Shown piece by piece: positions 50,625-63,650 of a DNA stretch of 64,000 nt (positions are counted from its first letter, which is position 1; every line of letters begins with the position of its first letter). The translations under genes were made by a program, and so were the position numbers. Source of the DNA: Tetrahymena elliotti 4EA (Eukaryota; Ciliophora; Oligohymenophorea; Hymenostomatida; Tetrahymenidae); NCBI GenBank assembly GCA_000231825.2, contig JH720294.1, forward strand, positions 505,158 to 569,157. Direction: 5' to 3'. The notes under the pieces were generated by a model. That model saw nothing but the letters and a program-made list of their open reading frames with translations, was not told the DNA's origin and ran no database searches.

Positions 50625-52789
50625 ATGGAAAAATAGGTGATACCATAACATCTTGTTGAAAAGGTTCATCAAGTTATGAACTATCTTAGTTGCTTCTCCT
50701 CTGATCTTTAAATGAATGAATATATTACTGCAGAAGAATTTTATTTGGCTTTAGATAATATGAACAAGCATGAAAAGTTTGATTAATTGATAAACTATTT
50801 AGCAGGAACATTTGTAATGGCTATGTTTCGAGAAATAAAAAGCAAAAGTAAGAAATTTATTTTATTTATCATAATATTAATAATTTTTGTAATTTATTTA
50901 GATAAGCACTAAGACTATTTAAGCTATGAATACGATTATAGAATTTTAAAATAGATGAGATCATGTTTTAAAAAGATAGATGATAATGTTAAGACATTTA
51001 TGGAAATGTGGAGATAATTTTTAGTGTTCTTATTACTTGTTAAACCTTTCCGCAAGACTTTTTTAATTCCAAACTATAGCTCAAGTTCATCAATTAGAAG
51101 AGATATAGATGAAGAAGAAGAGGAAGAGGAAGAGGAAGGGAATTTAAATCCTGATAATAATGATTCATCAAAGTTAAATGAAGACGAAGATGAATCAGAA
51201 AATAAAAGTAATTTAAGTAGTGCAGAGAAGTAAGAATAAAAATATAAAAAGAAAGATTTATCTAAGGAAGATCTACTCTATGAGCACTATAATTGTAGAT
51301 CTATTTAGGATACTGATTCTTTCTTTGCAGATTTTTCTACTTTAGAAAAACTAGAGGCCTTCTTAATTCTAGTAAAAATTGCATACAGGTTCTCATTTTG
51401 CTTAACATACAATCAAAATAGATATAAGGTAATTTTGTTTATTTTTAAAATAATAATATTTTTCTCACTACTTTTAGATATTAAAAATATGTTAATAAAA
51501 TGATGTTTTTTAGAGACCATAATTTCATAAAGAATAACAATAATTTTGATTTATTTGAAATGAAATAATAATAAAAAAATCAAATTTTAAACAAAAAAAA
51601 CAAAAGAAATAAAAATGATCTTTAACTTAAAAATGATTTCAATAGAAATTCTAATTAAGGAGATAAAACAAATTTCAAAATAAAATTTATTTCTTATTTG
51701 AGCATTTTAGAGTTTAAAAATTTGAAATTGATGAATTAATTATTATTATTATTTGGATAATTTTTAAATATACAATCACTAATAAAATAAATTATTTTTT
51801 AAAATAATAAGAACCAAATAAAAGATGAAGAAATTAAAACTTTGAGAAACTAAATAATTGAAAAAGAAGAACAGAGAGATGAAGCTAAAAAGTAAATAGA
51901 AGAGGGAGAAAATTTATTAAATGAATATACTAAAGATGTTTAAGGAGATATTAGTTAGCTTCCTAATGATAAACTTTAACAATATAAGAAAGAAAAGGCT
52001 AAATTAAATCCTTTCAGATAAAAATTTGAAAAAATTGAGAAGAGTTTAAACAAATTAAATGCAGATTTAACTCTTAAAAGAAGGAATCAGTTTTTTTAAT
52101 TTTAAAATTGGGTTTTTTTAGGAAAAGACAGAAATAAGAATTAGTTTTATGCATGTAGTTATGAAACAGGATATGTTTTTAAGAAAGTATTCAAATAAAT
52201 TGATGAGGAGAGTTAATTAGAATGCCATATGTTTTAATTTGACAATATGGCTTCTTTAAGATCTGAATTCAATCTTAACAATATAGCAGATGATTAACTT
52301 TGGGATAAAATAAATTAACTAAACAGTAATTGCATATTAATTATCCCTGAATAAAAATAACCAATAGAAATAGAATAAGATTAATCTTAAGATAGTGAAA
52401 GTAGTAATATGTCTAGAAAGGATCAAATCTCTAATTATTACAAAGCTAAATCAAAACTCATTTAATAAAATATTACAACTAGAGATTTTTCTTTCATTAA
52501 AAAATCCTTCAAATTATAACAATCATCTAAGCACAATAGTACCAAAAAGAATGTAAATATAAACATGGAACTAACTATAGATGACCTACAAGATTTTACA
52601 TACAACAAAAGAGTTACCAGAAGTTAGTTAAGTGGTAATAAAAGAAAAAAAATAATTATTGATGATGATGAAGATGATGAGAACTTTTAATCAAAGGAAA
52701 GTAATAAAAAAAATGCAATGAGTAAAAAAAATTATAATAATTATACTAGTAGTGATGAGAATTCAGATTCAGAAGAAGATGAATTTTGA
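50625..52789 (+). CDS. Probable DDT/WHIM-domain chromatin-remodelling subunit
   Basis: Three exons: 50625-50847, 50902-51428 and 51812-52789, summing to 576 codons with stop. The start MEKQVIPQHLVEKVHQV extends in frame upstream of a second Met at 50676. Residues about 10-75 (VMNYLSCFSSDLQMNEYIT, EEFYLALDNM) fit the helical DDT pattern. An acidic Glu9 run at about 150 is followed by a Leu-rich helix (FSTLEKLEAFLILVKIAYRF) resembling WHIM1. Exon 3 opens with a charged coiled-coil (IKDEEIKTLRNQIIEKEEQR), and then RRNQFFQFQNWVFLGKDRNK resembles the WHIM2/WSD pattern (LGxDRxxNxYW). The tail is acidic and basic (KRKKIIIDDDEDDE), as in nuclear proteins. In other eukaryotes such proteins partner ISWI ATPases. 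The domain calls are by pattern, not by search. The 383-nt second intron is the least certain junction; exon 2 and exon 3 could belong to separate genes. Confidence 0.6.
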
Positions 52790-53323
52790 AAGTTTTCAAA
52801 AAAAATTATTAAATTCGCTGCTAAATATTTTATTTTCACTAACAGTTTATTCCTTTGTATATTTTCTACAAAAATATGATAAAAAATATCAAAAAATATC
52901 AAAAAAAAAATTTTTTTCAATCATTTTGGAAAGTTTAGGTTATCTTTTCATTTTAAATATTTAGGTAATCTTTTTATGATGTAAATCTATTAAGATATAA
53001 AATTAATATTTTTGAAAAAACGAAGAATATTTAATAATTTTGTATGAAATTATTTTTTAATAGTTGCATATCAAAAAGAAAAATACATTGAAATTTTGAA
53101 ACTTCAGAATTCTTAATTTTTGTGAATTTATTTAATTTAAAAAGAATAACATTTAAAAAGTATTTAATTTAATAATTTCTAAAAAAATCTTGAAAATAAA
53201 ATTAAAATCTATGTAATTTATTTTTCATCTAAACTATTGGGAAAATAAATATTTGTTTATTTAATTTAATTAGCAAAAAGATAAAAAAATTATTTTAATT
53301 TTGATCTCAAAGAGGAGAAATAT
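52790..53323. other. Intergenic between convergent 3' ends
   Basis: About 530 bases between two genes that point towards each other. AT-rich, with nothing recognised beyond expected 3' end sequence. Confidence 0.5.
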
Positions 53324-56300
53324 TCATTACTCATCCATCAGGTCATTTTATAAGTATAGAATTCTTAAATTAGAATTAAATGAGTTTTCTAAAATAAGAG
53401 TGTTTAAAGGTAGCAAGAGTAAACATCTTTTTGTATACTTGTAGTCTTATACAAAGTAATAGTATCCATAAAGAACTAAAGAAATGTTTAAAACTAACAT
53501 AAACATTAAAAAGAGAATAGTCATAAGAAGCATAGTCTTCCAAGCACTATCAATCATAAGTTTTATATCTTCATTTAAAAGATCACTAGCATAGTTGAGT
53601 ATTCTTGTACACATAATACCTGCCTCTAAATGATCACCATCAGGATATCTAGGGTTTCTTAAAGTTATGTTAAACATTGTTGCCTTTTGTTCAAACTGTT
53701 TTATAATTTTTTTTAAATAAATTTTGAATTAAATGATTTGTTTTTAGATACTAAGAAACTTAATTAAAAATAAATAAAAAAATTAATTTCAATTTTGTTT
53801 AAAATTGTTTAAAAATTAAGTAAAATTACATTTAAATCATTTAATAATTTAGTTAAGGTAGTTATGATTCCAGTTTACATAGAGCCAGACTAAATATATT
53901 CACATAGCTTTAAATTAAATTCTTCCATATTCAAAATCTAAGTACAGAGGTTGGTATTTTATAAGCTTTGAATAAAATTTGAAAAATCATTTAAAAATGA
54001 ATTAGAGCCTAGATTTTGTGTGTTTTAGAGTTCTGTTGAAACAAAATTTTAAGCTTAAAGAAGAAGGTTTGTATATTATGGAATAGCAGCTGTAATGTTA
54101 CTACTCTTTAGATACTTAAACCAATTTGCGGTTATGCTGTAATAATATTCTTGTAACCCTGTTAGTCGAGACGCAAGAGAGTGAGAATCTGCAAACTTCT
54201 AATAAGTTTTACATGCATTAACATAATTATTTGTATATTATGTATTATAAATGTATACACCTATTAAGCAACTAGTAGTGCCACCTATATTTATTTGATA
54301 ATTCAAAATAAAGAAATTATTATTTAAAACTAAATTTTATGGCAATTTTGATACCTATGAATAAGAGATACATGATAAGGATAAGAACTTTATTAACAAA
54401 TCTTTTTTAAACAATTTTAAAAGATTTAGAATTATTTCCTTATCTATATGATTTTATGTAGGAATTCTTTTTGTCTTCCATTGTACTGAGATGAGTATCT
54501 TTTTCTTCAAGAGAGAAGTTATATCCATTTAAGAAATTTAAATTGTTGTAATTTTCAATTTATTGTAAGGATTTTTTGGATCTCTCTATTTCATTATCTG
54601 CCCAAGCCTTATCAATATATCTAAATAGTTCAATAAGGGATTCTTTTAATTTTAGATATTTTACATAGTAACTAGTAGAAATAGCACTTAATATACAAAA
54701 AACTAGCATCATTACTATCAAGATGATTAATATTTAATCATTCTGACTGCTAACATCATTTTCTAATGAATCCATGGTTTTTTAAGAAATGTTGCTAAAT
54801 AAGTCTGTGATTTTCATAATATTTGCATTTAAGAATCCGACATCCTAATTTTTATTAAATATTCAAAAATTTTAAAATTAACTTATTTGAATCTTAAAAA
54901 AACAATTACAAATTCATAAACAGAAATATCTTATAACTTGTCCCAATTCCATGAGTTAATGTATTAGAAAGCTTTCGTAATTTGGAATACGATCAATCTA
55001 AATAATTATAAATATAAATTAAAAATTTTAATAAAAGAAATATTTGAAAAACTTAAATTTAAAATTTAGATTCATTTTATTTGATACAAATTTAAATGTT
55101 TTTTGACAAAAATTACTGTCCTAATTTCAATTTTTAATCAATAAAATTACAATTAAAAAGCTTTTTTAGATATTGTTTAATTTGTAAAAGTAATATTTAC
55201 CTATTATATTGCAAAACTGTATTAACATTTCTATACCCATCTGGCTAAAATAAATAGCTTTGGCTATCTAAAAAATCTAGAATAACTGGATTAGATTCAT
55301 CTTTTTCAGAAAAAGATTTCAAATTACTGTATGTGTAGTTAATATTTGCTGCTATAAAATCAATACGTTCTTTATAAGAGGTATAGTTCCTAATTTTAGA
55401 AGCCATTTAGAAATAATAATTAACACCCTACCATATATTTCCAAACCCTTAATCAAGAGGTCCTAAAAACTCACTTTAGTATTTCAAGATTTAAATATTG
55501 CTTTGATGATTATCAATAAGAGTTTTTATAAAAATAGAAAAAGAAGAAATCAATATAATAGAAGCTAAAAGTTCTATAATCCTTAAATACATGAAATACA
55601 TTAATGAAGTTGGCTTTGACTTAGATTCCATGAAATAATGTAGCTTTTGGTATTTCTATAAGTATTGATATCTTCCAAATTTGCTTGTGTTAGCTACTGA
55701 ATTTTAGTAATTATTTTTCACTTAATTTGCTGCTTCCTCTTTTTCATCCATATTAGGTTAGTTTGTTGAGGTAACTTCTAAATTTTCCATCAATTTTTAT
55801 CTTTTTGATTGTTTCTTTTTCTTATAGTTCTTATCATAGTACTATGATTTCATTCTACTTTAAAAAAAGAGTTTTTAGTTGAAGTCTTATTTTTTTTAAG
55901 AATTTTTTTTTTTATGTGATGTTTCATTTTCATCATCTTCTTCTGTAATACATTCATCAATTTTTTCTACGTTTTGCATTTGCTAAAAAGAAGAGTTTTT
56001 AGGATTTATTAACTGATTCTAAGAGAAAGGTGAGTATGATTAGTTATTTACTGAAATAGCTGTTGTATCCTCTGATGGTTGATTTAATAAACTTTTAGTA
56101 CTCAACTATAAAATATGTTAATTAATATCTCTTGGAGAAAACAATTATGCCGAAGGAGAATTTAATGCACTATAATTTGCACTTGTAATTTAATTTCTAC
56201 CCATTTGTGCTTGATTGCTGTCAATAGATTCCTCTGATTTATTGTCATCAAAATTTTACTGATTAATTTTTTCATTTTAATCCTATTAATTTTGTACATC

Positions 56301-59300
56301 ATTTGGTGGTTTGATATTCTCTTAATTTTAAATTTATTTTAAATTTTCATAAAAAGAATGGTTTTAAAGAATTTAATGACTTTTATCTTCATCTTTAATA
56401 CCATAATTTTTATTGGTGCTTATGATTTCAAGCTCTTTATAATCTGTTTCTTAGTATGCATTTTTTTAGTTTTTAATTGAATAGTCATAATTACTTAATT
56501 CAAAATTTAATTTAATTTCTTATTTGCTTAAGTCTTAAAATTGTTTTAAATCACTTAATTCTTGATTTGCTTTAATTAAATAAGAATTTGATTCAGAGTT
56601 ATTTTTTTAATTGAATAAATTGCTAGAATCCTAATTATGTTTAAGATATAATTTTGTTGTATCTTCATTTGATGTAATATCTATTTTATTTATGCTCTGT
56701 CTTACATTCATTATGTTACTATTGTCTTATTATTTTTTTTCTAAATTATATTTATTCTAGGGGCTCAATGCTAGTGGAGAAAAATCTAAATCTTATTAAA
56801 AATATTTGTATGATTTATCAGTTAGTATGCCATGGTGATCTTGTATCGCATCTTCTTTTTATAAAGGAATATTGTAGTATTAATAATGAAAGGATTCTTC
56901 TGCATTTTAAAAATCTCTTTTATCGGATTCTCTAGCAGAATTTGAATCAACATGTTCTTAAATAACTTCTAGATTTTTTTAAATATCTTGAGAAACTGTA
57001 GAGGATTTTTTTGCTCTTATTATTATACTACCGTTTTATAACTAAGATGAAACAGCTCTTTACTCTCTGATAGGAATATTTTCTTCAGAGCTAATAAAAT
57101 TGTTGAATGTCCATTAAGTAGAGTTATTACAATATTTTGAAGGAGAAAATTAATCTCTATTCTAGTTTTAGGATAGATCTTTGCTCAAATCACAGATTGA
57201 TTGATTTTTAAATGTTGGGCTTTTTTCTAAGTTCTATTATTTGGTATCTGAATAACTCTAAATATTTATTTAAGCAATACCTTATATAATTTTATTTTAA
57301 ATACATTTTTATTATTAAATAGAAATTTATTCTGGGAATGATTATAGCTAATTATTCACTTGATTAGTATTCTTTGAACTCTCAATTATTTCTGAGCTTT
57401 TTGTTTTCTTTTTAAGCTAAAGTTATTATTATCTCATCTGCTCGGCTTCATCTTCATTAGTATTATGCTCTGTTTCTAAACCATTAGTTATCTTAGCACC
57501 ACTGTTAATTGATATATTATCAACAGTATTAGTCTTAAAAGAAGAATCAAGCTTAGTAAAACTAGTACTATTTCCTGATGTAGAGTCATCTTTTATCTAA
57601 TAAAAGATTAAAATTAAATAATTACTTAACAGTCTTAATAAATAAATTTTTTAATCCAAATTTAATTTAATGATGATAAGCTTAAATTGAAAAAAAAAAA
57701 ATTAATAAAAGTAAATAGAGTTTTTTTAAATAATTTCATGAAAAATTTAAAAATAGTTAAAATTTTACCTTTTTAATATCATCCACTTCAAAAATGTAGT
57801 ATCTTTCTATCCTTCCTTTCTACTTATTTTAATACGGTTATTCTATCACATTTAAGGAAACTTCAAATTCTATAAATCCTCTTTATTTTTATGTACTTAC
57901 ATTTTTTTAGGACTCAGCAAATAATTTAGGCACATGAAAAGAAGTTGTAGATTATTAACTCTTTGCATTTTAAGAGCTTTCTTTAGGTAAGAACATTTTA
58001 ACTTTGAAGAATTTGTTATGAGTTCTCTCATAAGTTTAATTTGAAGTAATATATTCATCAATTTTAGGGAATATTCCATACCAACTTAAGTTATGCAGAT
58101 GCGATTTATCGAAATCAATAATTTCTTCCTATTTAATTAATATGTTAAAAAATAAATTAATTCGTAAAAAATGATTAAATTAATTGCTACTTTTAATATT
58201 AAATTAGTCCATAAATTTGGAGTAGAGCATAACAAGTTGCCTTCAAAATCAAAAAAAAGACTAACAGTGCTAGAATAGCTTCTTATTGGTTTAATAAAAG
58301 TAATCAAACTCAGATCATTAAGCTACAAGCTATCTATATCAAAAAAGATGATACATTATTATGCGTAGTTTTATTTATCTCTTAAATATATCTTTGATAG
58401 CTTTCTAAAAGATTTTGATTTTCCTGTTTTAAGAAAATTCTATACTATCTAATTATGATGGTCTCTTATTGGTCTAGGTATCAAATCGTTAATATGGCTG
58501 CTGAATTTAAGAGTTTCTTCTGAAAGCATCAAAATGCTAGCAGCATTTTTTGAATACCAATTAAGCTTTCCTTTTTCACTCCCATAACCAACCTTAAAAA
58601 TACACACTTTTTCAGAAAAGTAATTTATTTTTGAATTCCTCAATACTCTTTAATCAAATAATATTAAAAAAATTAATTTCTTTTAACCAAACTTGAAAAA
58701 ATTTTAAAATAATTTTCCCAACCAAATTTTACAGTCACTATTTCAAAATATTTAATTTCAAGAAAAACATATTTTAGTTTCTCAAGAAAATTAAAAAAAT
58801 AAGAATGAAATGTTTTTTTTCAATAGAATTCAAAAATATGGAAAGGCTGGATTGTGTTTTACTGTTGGGTGAAAAGCATAATTATTAATTTAAATTTAAA
58901 AATAAAGGAAATTTAGTTCATTTAAAACTTACCTAACAAAAAACTCGTCTTCCATGCATACTTGCTTATTTATAATCTAAGCACCATATAGATCATTTCT
59001 AATTTCACTCAAAAAGAAAATTAGAATTAATTTTTAATCATAAGAGGGATACTCATTATAAAATTTATAAATATCTTTTTAAATTTTATCGAGTTAACAG
59101 GTTAACTTTTTTGCATCATTAAAAAAGTTTTTGTTGCTTGAATATGAGTTTTTAACAATTTTATCTAGAATTACCAATTTATTTTAGATTGCCTTTGTTA
59201 GGGAATACTTGATTTAATCTTTTTTTTATTAAATTTTTTAGAAATTTTAAGTACAAATTTTAACATCCTCTTCTTCTGAGGTTACTTATTGTTGAAAGGT

Positions 59301-61527
59301 TAAGATAAATTAATTTCTTATAAAATTCATCAATATTGGAAGGCTTTGTTTCACTAATTAATTGATATTCGCAGCATTATTATCATATTCAAATTTATTT
59401 ATTTAATCGTTTAAGTAAAAAAGCTGTTAAAGAGATTTAGAATACCTATCCATCTTACATAAAGCCATAGCATAGTGGCAAAAAAATAGTTAATCTTCAG
59501 ATTAATTTAATTGTAAAACTTTTTTAAATTTTTCAAGCTGATCGTACATGTAAGCAGTATAAAATGACTAAGAATATGTGACCTTAACTTATTTATGTTT
59601 TTCTGTTTCATTTGTTTATTCAAAAGAAGAAGTAAAATTTTAGCAATAGCAAAATTTATTTTAGCAAGTTTTTATGTGAGTTTAAAGTAACCCACAAACA
59701 ATGAAATTTTATTTCTAATCCTGACAAAGGCTTTCTATTTCACTCAATAGTAATGATATTTTATAGTATATTCTATACTTTACACTCTTATCTTCCTTAA
59801 TATCACTCAAATCAGCTGTATATAGTTTCTCAAAAAACTAACTTTTTCTAACTTATACCATTTTTAGATTAAGAAAGGCTGTTAAGATTAACAATAAATT
59901 ATGCATTTTATCACCTAATTTTATATTCAATAAAATAACTAATAAAAAATTGTTTAAATATAAGAAATTAAGTGTCAATAATTTTTTTTGAAAATTAAAT
60001 TTCCCAATTACTTCAATACACTTAAAAATATTTTCTCAAAGTTTATGAGTGAATGAATTAAAAAAATGAGTATTAATTGAACTTTGATCATTGAGAAACA
60101 ATTCTCACAATTTAATAAAAAAAAGAATAAGTTGTTACTTAAAGCATTCAAAGGATTCCAGAAAATATAAAGAACTAATGATGTCAAAGAAATGATGATA
60201 CAAGTCATAAACGTTTCTATAATTTTAAAACTAGTAAAAGGGAAATTTCTAGTAATATCTATAAGCTAAATAATAAGATAGAAAGCAATAAATATGATCT
60301 ATAAGTATTTAACAGTGTTTTGAAAGCTAGAATCTCTAGATTAAATTAAACAAAAATAAAAAGTGCAAATAATTTTGATAATATTAGTTGTGATATAAAG
60401 ATTTGTTCTATTTAGTCTAATCAATCCATTACTTTCCATCATTAAAGACTACTCTGAGAATAAAGTGATGCATAGGCTTAATAGAATACAAAAAATTAAA
60501 TTGATGATAGAAAGTATTTAGATAAATACTTTTTGAGCACTTTCTGATATTTCGTCAGGCCGAGTTTCTGAAGATAATTAGCTACAAATAAGAATAATTT
60601 ATAATAAAGGTATGAGTATGATACAATTGTAACAATGAAAAAAATGATAGAGGAGATTATCTAAGCTAGATTTATTTTGTTTCACATTTTGAGTCTTGTG
60701 TTTCTTTAAAGGATTTTCTTCAAAAAATCTGTAAACTATGACTGATAATATCAATGTAAGCAAAAAAAGAATAATAATCTAGATAGATAATTGCTTAGAG
60801 AGAGTTTCTGTTTAATTATTATTATGGCTAACTATATTTTCACTAGATTCTGATGTACTGCTTGTAGAATTTTTGTTGTAAAAACCAAATAAATTTTAAT
60901 TGTATTAACTTTATAGCAATCTTTTCTTATGCGATATATTTTTCTAGTATACTTCTTAGCTAAAAATAAAATCACTACTTAATATCCTGCTTGAGTTGGA
61001 CTATTTTACTGAGCTTTCATCATCATTGAACTAATAATAACATTAAAAATTAAAAGATTTTTCAACAAAATTAAATAAATTGATAGAAATATTTTATAAA
61101 TAAGGGGCTTAAAAGTTTTTTTTAACAAAGTAACTTTTTTAGAAGTAAGTTAATTGTAGTCTAAATATTGTGAAGCAATTATTTTAATTTGATATTTAAT
61201 TACATAGTTTGGATCAAATAAATTAGGAGCTAGTGACTCAAATAAATAGAGTTAGATGTTCCCTCCATACAGTAGAGCTTCATGAAATTTATTGTAGGTA
61301 AATATTTGCTTTTCAAATGTATTCATCTTGACGATTGTAGGAAAGTATAGATAAAGGTTTAATTAAAAGTAGCTAATTATGATTAAAAATGAGCAAAAAT
61401 ATTCAAAACTCTATGAGCGCTCAAACTTTTAATTAGAAATGTTAATAAATACTTTGCTAATCCTGCCAAAAATGCCAGCTTTATCTTATTTTATCTATTA
61501 TTTTGATTTAGCTTAGCTATTCTTCAT
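53324..61527 (-). CDS. Large multi-pass membrane protein with PAS domain, tiny-macrocysts (TMC)-like, two frame breaks
   Basis: Eight exons: 61527-58933, 58647-58191, 58128-57769, 57596-55201, 54997-54910, 54844-54355, 54284-53830 and 53695-53324. Exon 1 encodes about ten membrane segments after KAGIFGRISKVFINIS, then a soluble part with GLLQTHIKTCQNKFCYC, typical of this family. Exon 2 is a PAS-like domain (NWYSKNAASILMLSEETLKF, then INDLIPRPIRDHH). Exon 4 is a long Asn/Ser/Glu-rich linker of about 700 residues ending in a membrane segment; exons 6-8 add further membrane segments (LIILIVMMLVFCILSAIS; MLLMTILFLMFMLVLNIS). Exon 5 is only 88 nt. All exon phases agree except exon 1, which needs one extra base at each of two T8 runs (61116-61123 and 59982-59989); these are probably sequence errors. 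Role inferred: membrane sensor or channel-like protein with PAS sensing. Confidence 0.75.
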
Positions 61528-63650
61528 TTTTTATTAAAGCCTTTAATTTAAATACTTGTTTTGATTAACTTTACTTATTAAGTTTTTTTTTCAATTTAAC
61601 TAAATTTACTCTAAAAATTTATGATCAAATTGTAAAGAATTACATTTGTTAATTTATTTACTTGAATTACTTGCTTAATTGCTTACCTACTTACCAACAA
61701 AAAAAGCTTTTTGTCATGATCTTATATGATAAACACATTAGAATTCTACTTTTCTTTTTACTAAAATTTTTACAAATTCAGCAAATCATACGTAATAACG
61801 TCAATTTTTAACTCATGAAAAAATTTATCCTCATTTTAAATTTTATTTAAAAGATATTGTAAATATGTAAACTGACACCTTATTATTCACATTAGAACAA
61901 AATTAATTCAATGTTATTATGATTTCATTTCAAAAATAAAAGCTGGATTTCATTGATAATAAAAACTACTCTTTAGAAATTAATTACTATTTAAATTAAA
62001 CATAATTTCTTACACTCATTTTGATTTTATTCAAAAATATTTATACTATCAGTCCATAAGGCTATATTTACCTTGATAAGATTATTTTGTTACTATTTAT
62101 TTTTAATGGAGATTTTTCAATATTAAACTTTCAAATAATTTCTTCTATTATGAGCTTTTTGAGTATTTTGATTTATACAAATGTATGTAATTTATTTGAA
62201 GAAGAGAAAAATAATAAATAAACAAAGGCAAAAGTATTTTGATCAATTATCTTTAGAGATTACAGTTTGTGCTTAATGATTTATTTGAAGTTATAAAATT
62301 CACCAAATTTCAAAATTCCTCAAAATTAAAATGTCCTATGAGAATAGTTTCATAGACTTAATTTATTTTCTTTAATATTTTTTGTTTACACTTTGAGATT
62401 ATGATGATTTTGGTTTTGAAAAACCATAATTCTTTTTGACAAAAAATCATCAATTTTCCTTTGGACTTTTATAATTATATGACTGTAATCAAAAAAGAAA
62501 AGCTTTTCTTGATTTTCTTTTAGAAAGTTAATTTAATTTTTTGGAAAATAATTAAAAATTAATCAGTATTTTTCTATTTTTACTCATAATTTTTTTTTCC
62601 CTCAAAACCAATTCAACTTTTTGAATCACCAAATCTTGTGAAATAATCTCTGAATTATTTTAGCTTGAATGATCAAAAAATAATTGATTACAATCAATAA
62701 AAAATAATAATTTTTTCATTTTAAAAAATGAACTATTACTTTTTTATCAGAATTCAAGTGATACAAAAATACTCCTCAGTTAATTTTTTGGATAAATTTA
62801 ACATTTCAAATTATTTTTTTTATTCTCTCTTATGTGAAAGTAACTAAAATTATGAAGACTATAAATTAAATAATCTTCTTCTAATTATACAACAAAACTC
62901 ATGTCTATTAGATTTAAATACATATTTTTCCTTTTCGGATTATATTTTTAAAATTTGTAACCATAATCAATTTTCCTTTTAAATTTTGTTTAATCTGGTA
63001 GAAAAAATAGAAGAAAATATAATTAGTTTCTAAATAGATTTTTCAAATTATCACTAACTTCTATCTTGAGAATATATTTTTTAAATCAAAAGATAAATAA
63101 TAATTGACCATTCAAAGTGTAAATTTCTTTATCAATTTTTTTTTAGAAATTTTGCATTAATTTTTGGTGATTTTTTTCAATTATATTGTTGTTTATTGGG
63201 GCCATTTTTCCTTTTTTTAATTTAGAAAATGATTAATGTTCTGTATTAAACTACTTAATGGAATCAAAAATGGAAAATAGAAATTAATCTTTAAATAATA
63301 AAATATGATAAATATACTTATAAATATTTTCAAAATGAAAATAAAAACTTTATTCTTATTTTGTTTAAAATAAACTATAAAATTAATAATAATAAAACAA
63401 ACTAACATAACATTCACAATTATCTAATACTTTCAAGATTTTAAAAAAATATAAATTCATTAATTATTCATTTAAGATCAATTATCCTTTCAAAAAAGTA
63501 AATCTGAAATAATTACTTAAGCTGTTATTACTTACTTATCTTCATTTGGCTTTTTATCAAATTTGATTTTACGAATATTTTTATTAATTATCAATAATGA
63601 GAATTTGAATAAACTCCAAATTATCATAATAAAATCCAAAAAATATATTT
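61528..63650. other. Intergenic, no gene recognised
   Basis: About 2.1 kb upstream of the TMC-like gene. Very AT-rich with many homopolymers. Short open frames exist because only TGA stops translation, but none has a protein-like composition. The promoter of the TMC-like gene must lie at the left end. Confidence 0.5.

Noticed and set aside
61190..61300. An intron to explain the first frame break of the TMC-like gene
   Set aside because: The only phase-compatible sites would remove a stretch with good coding composition; a one-base homopolymer error is simpler.
63217..63417. Minus-strand frame of 66 residues, Ile/Phe-rich
   Set aside because: Composition is that of translated spacer DNA; there is no start context or similarity.
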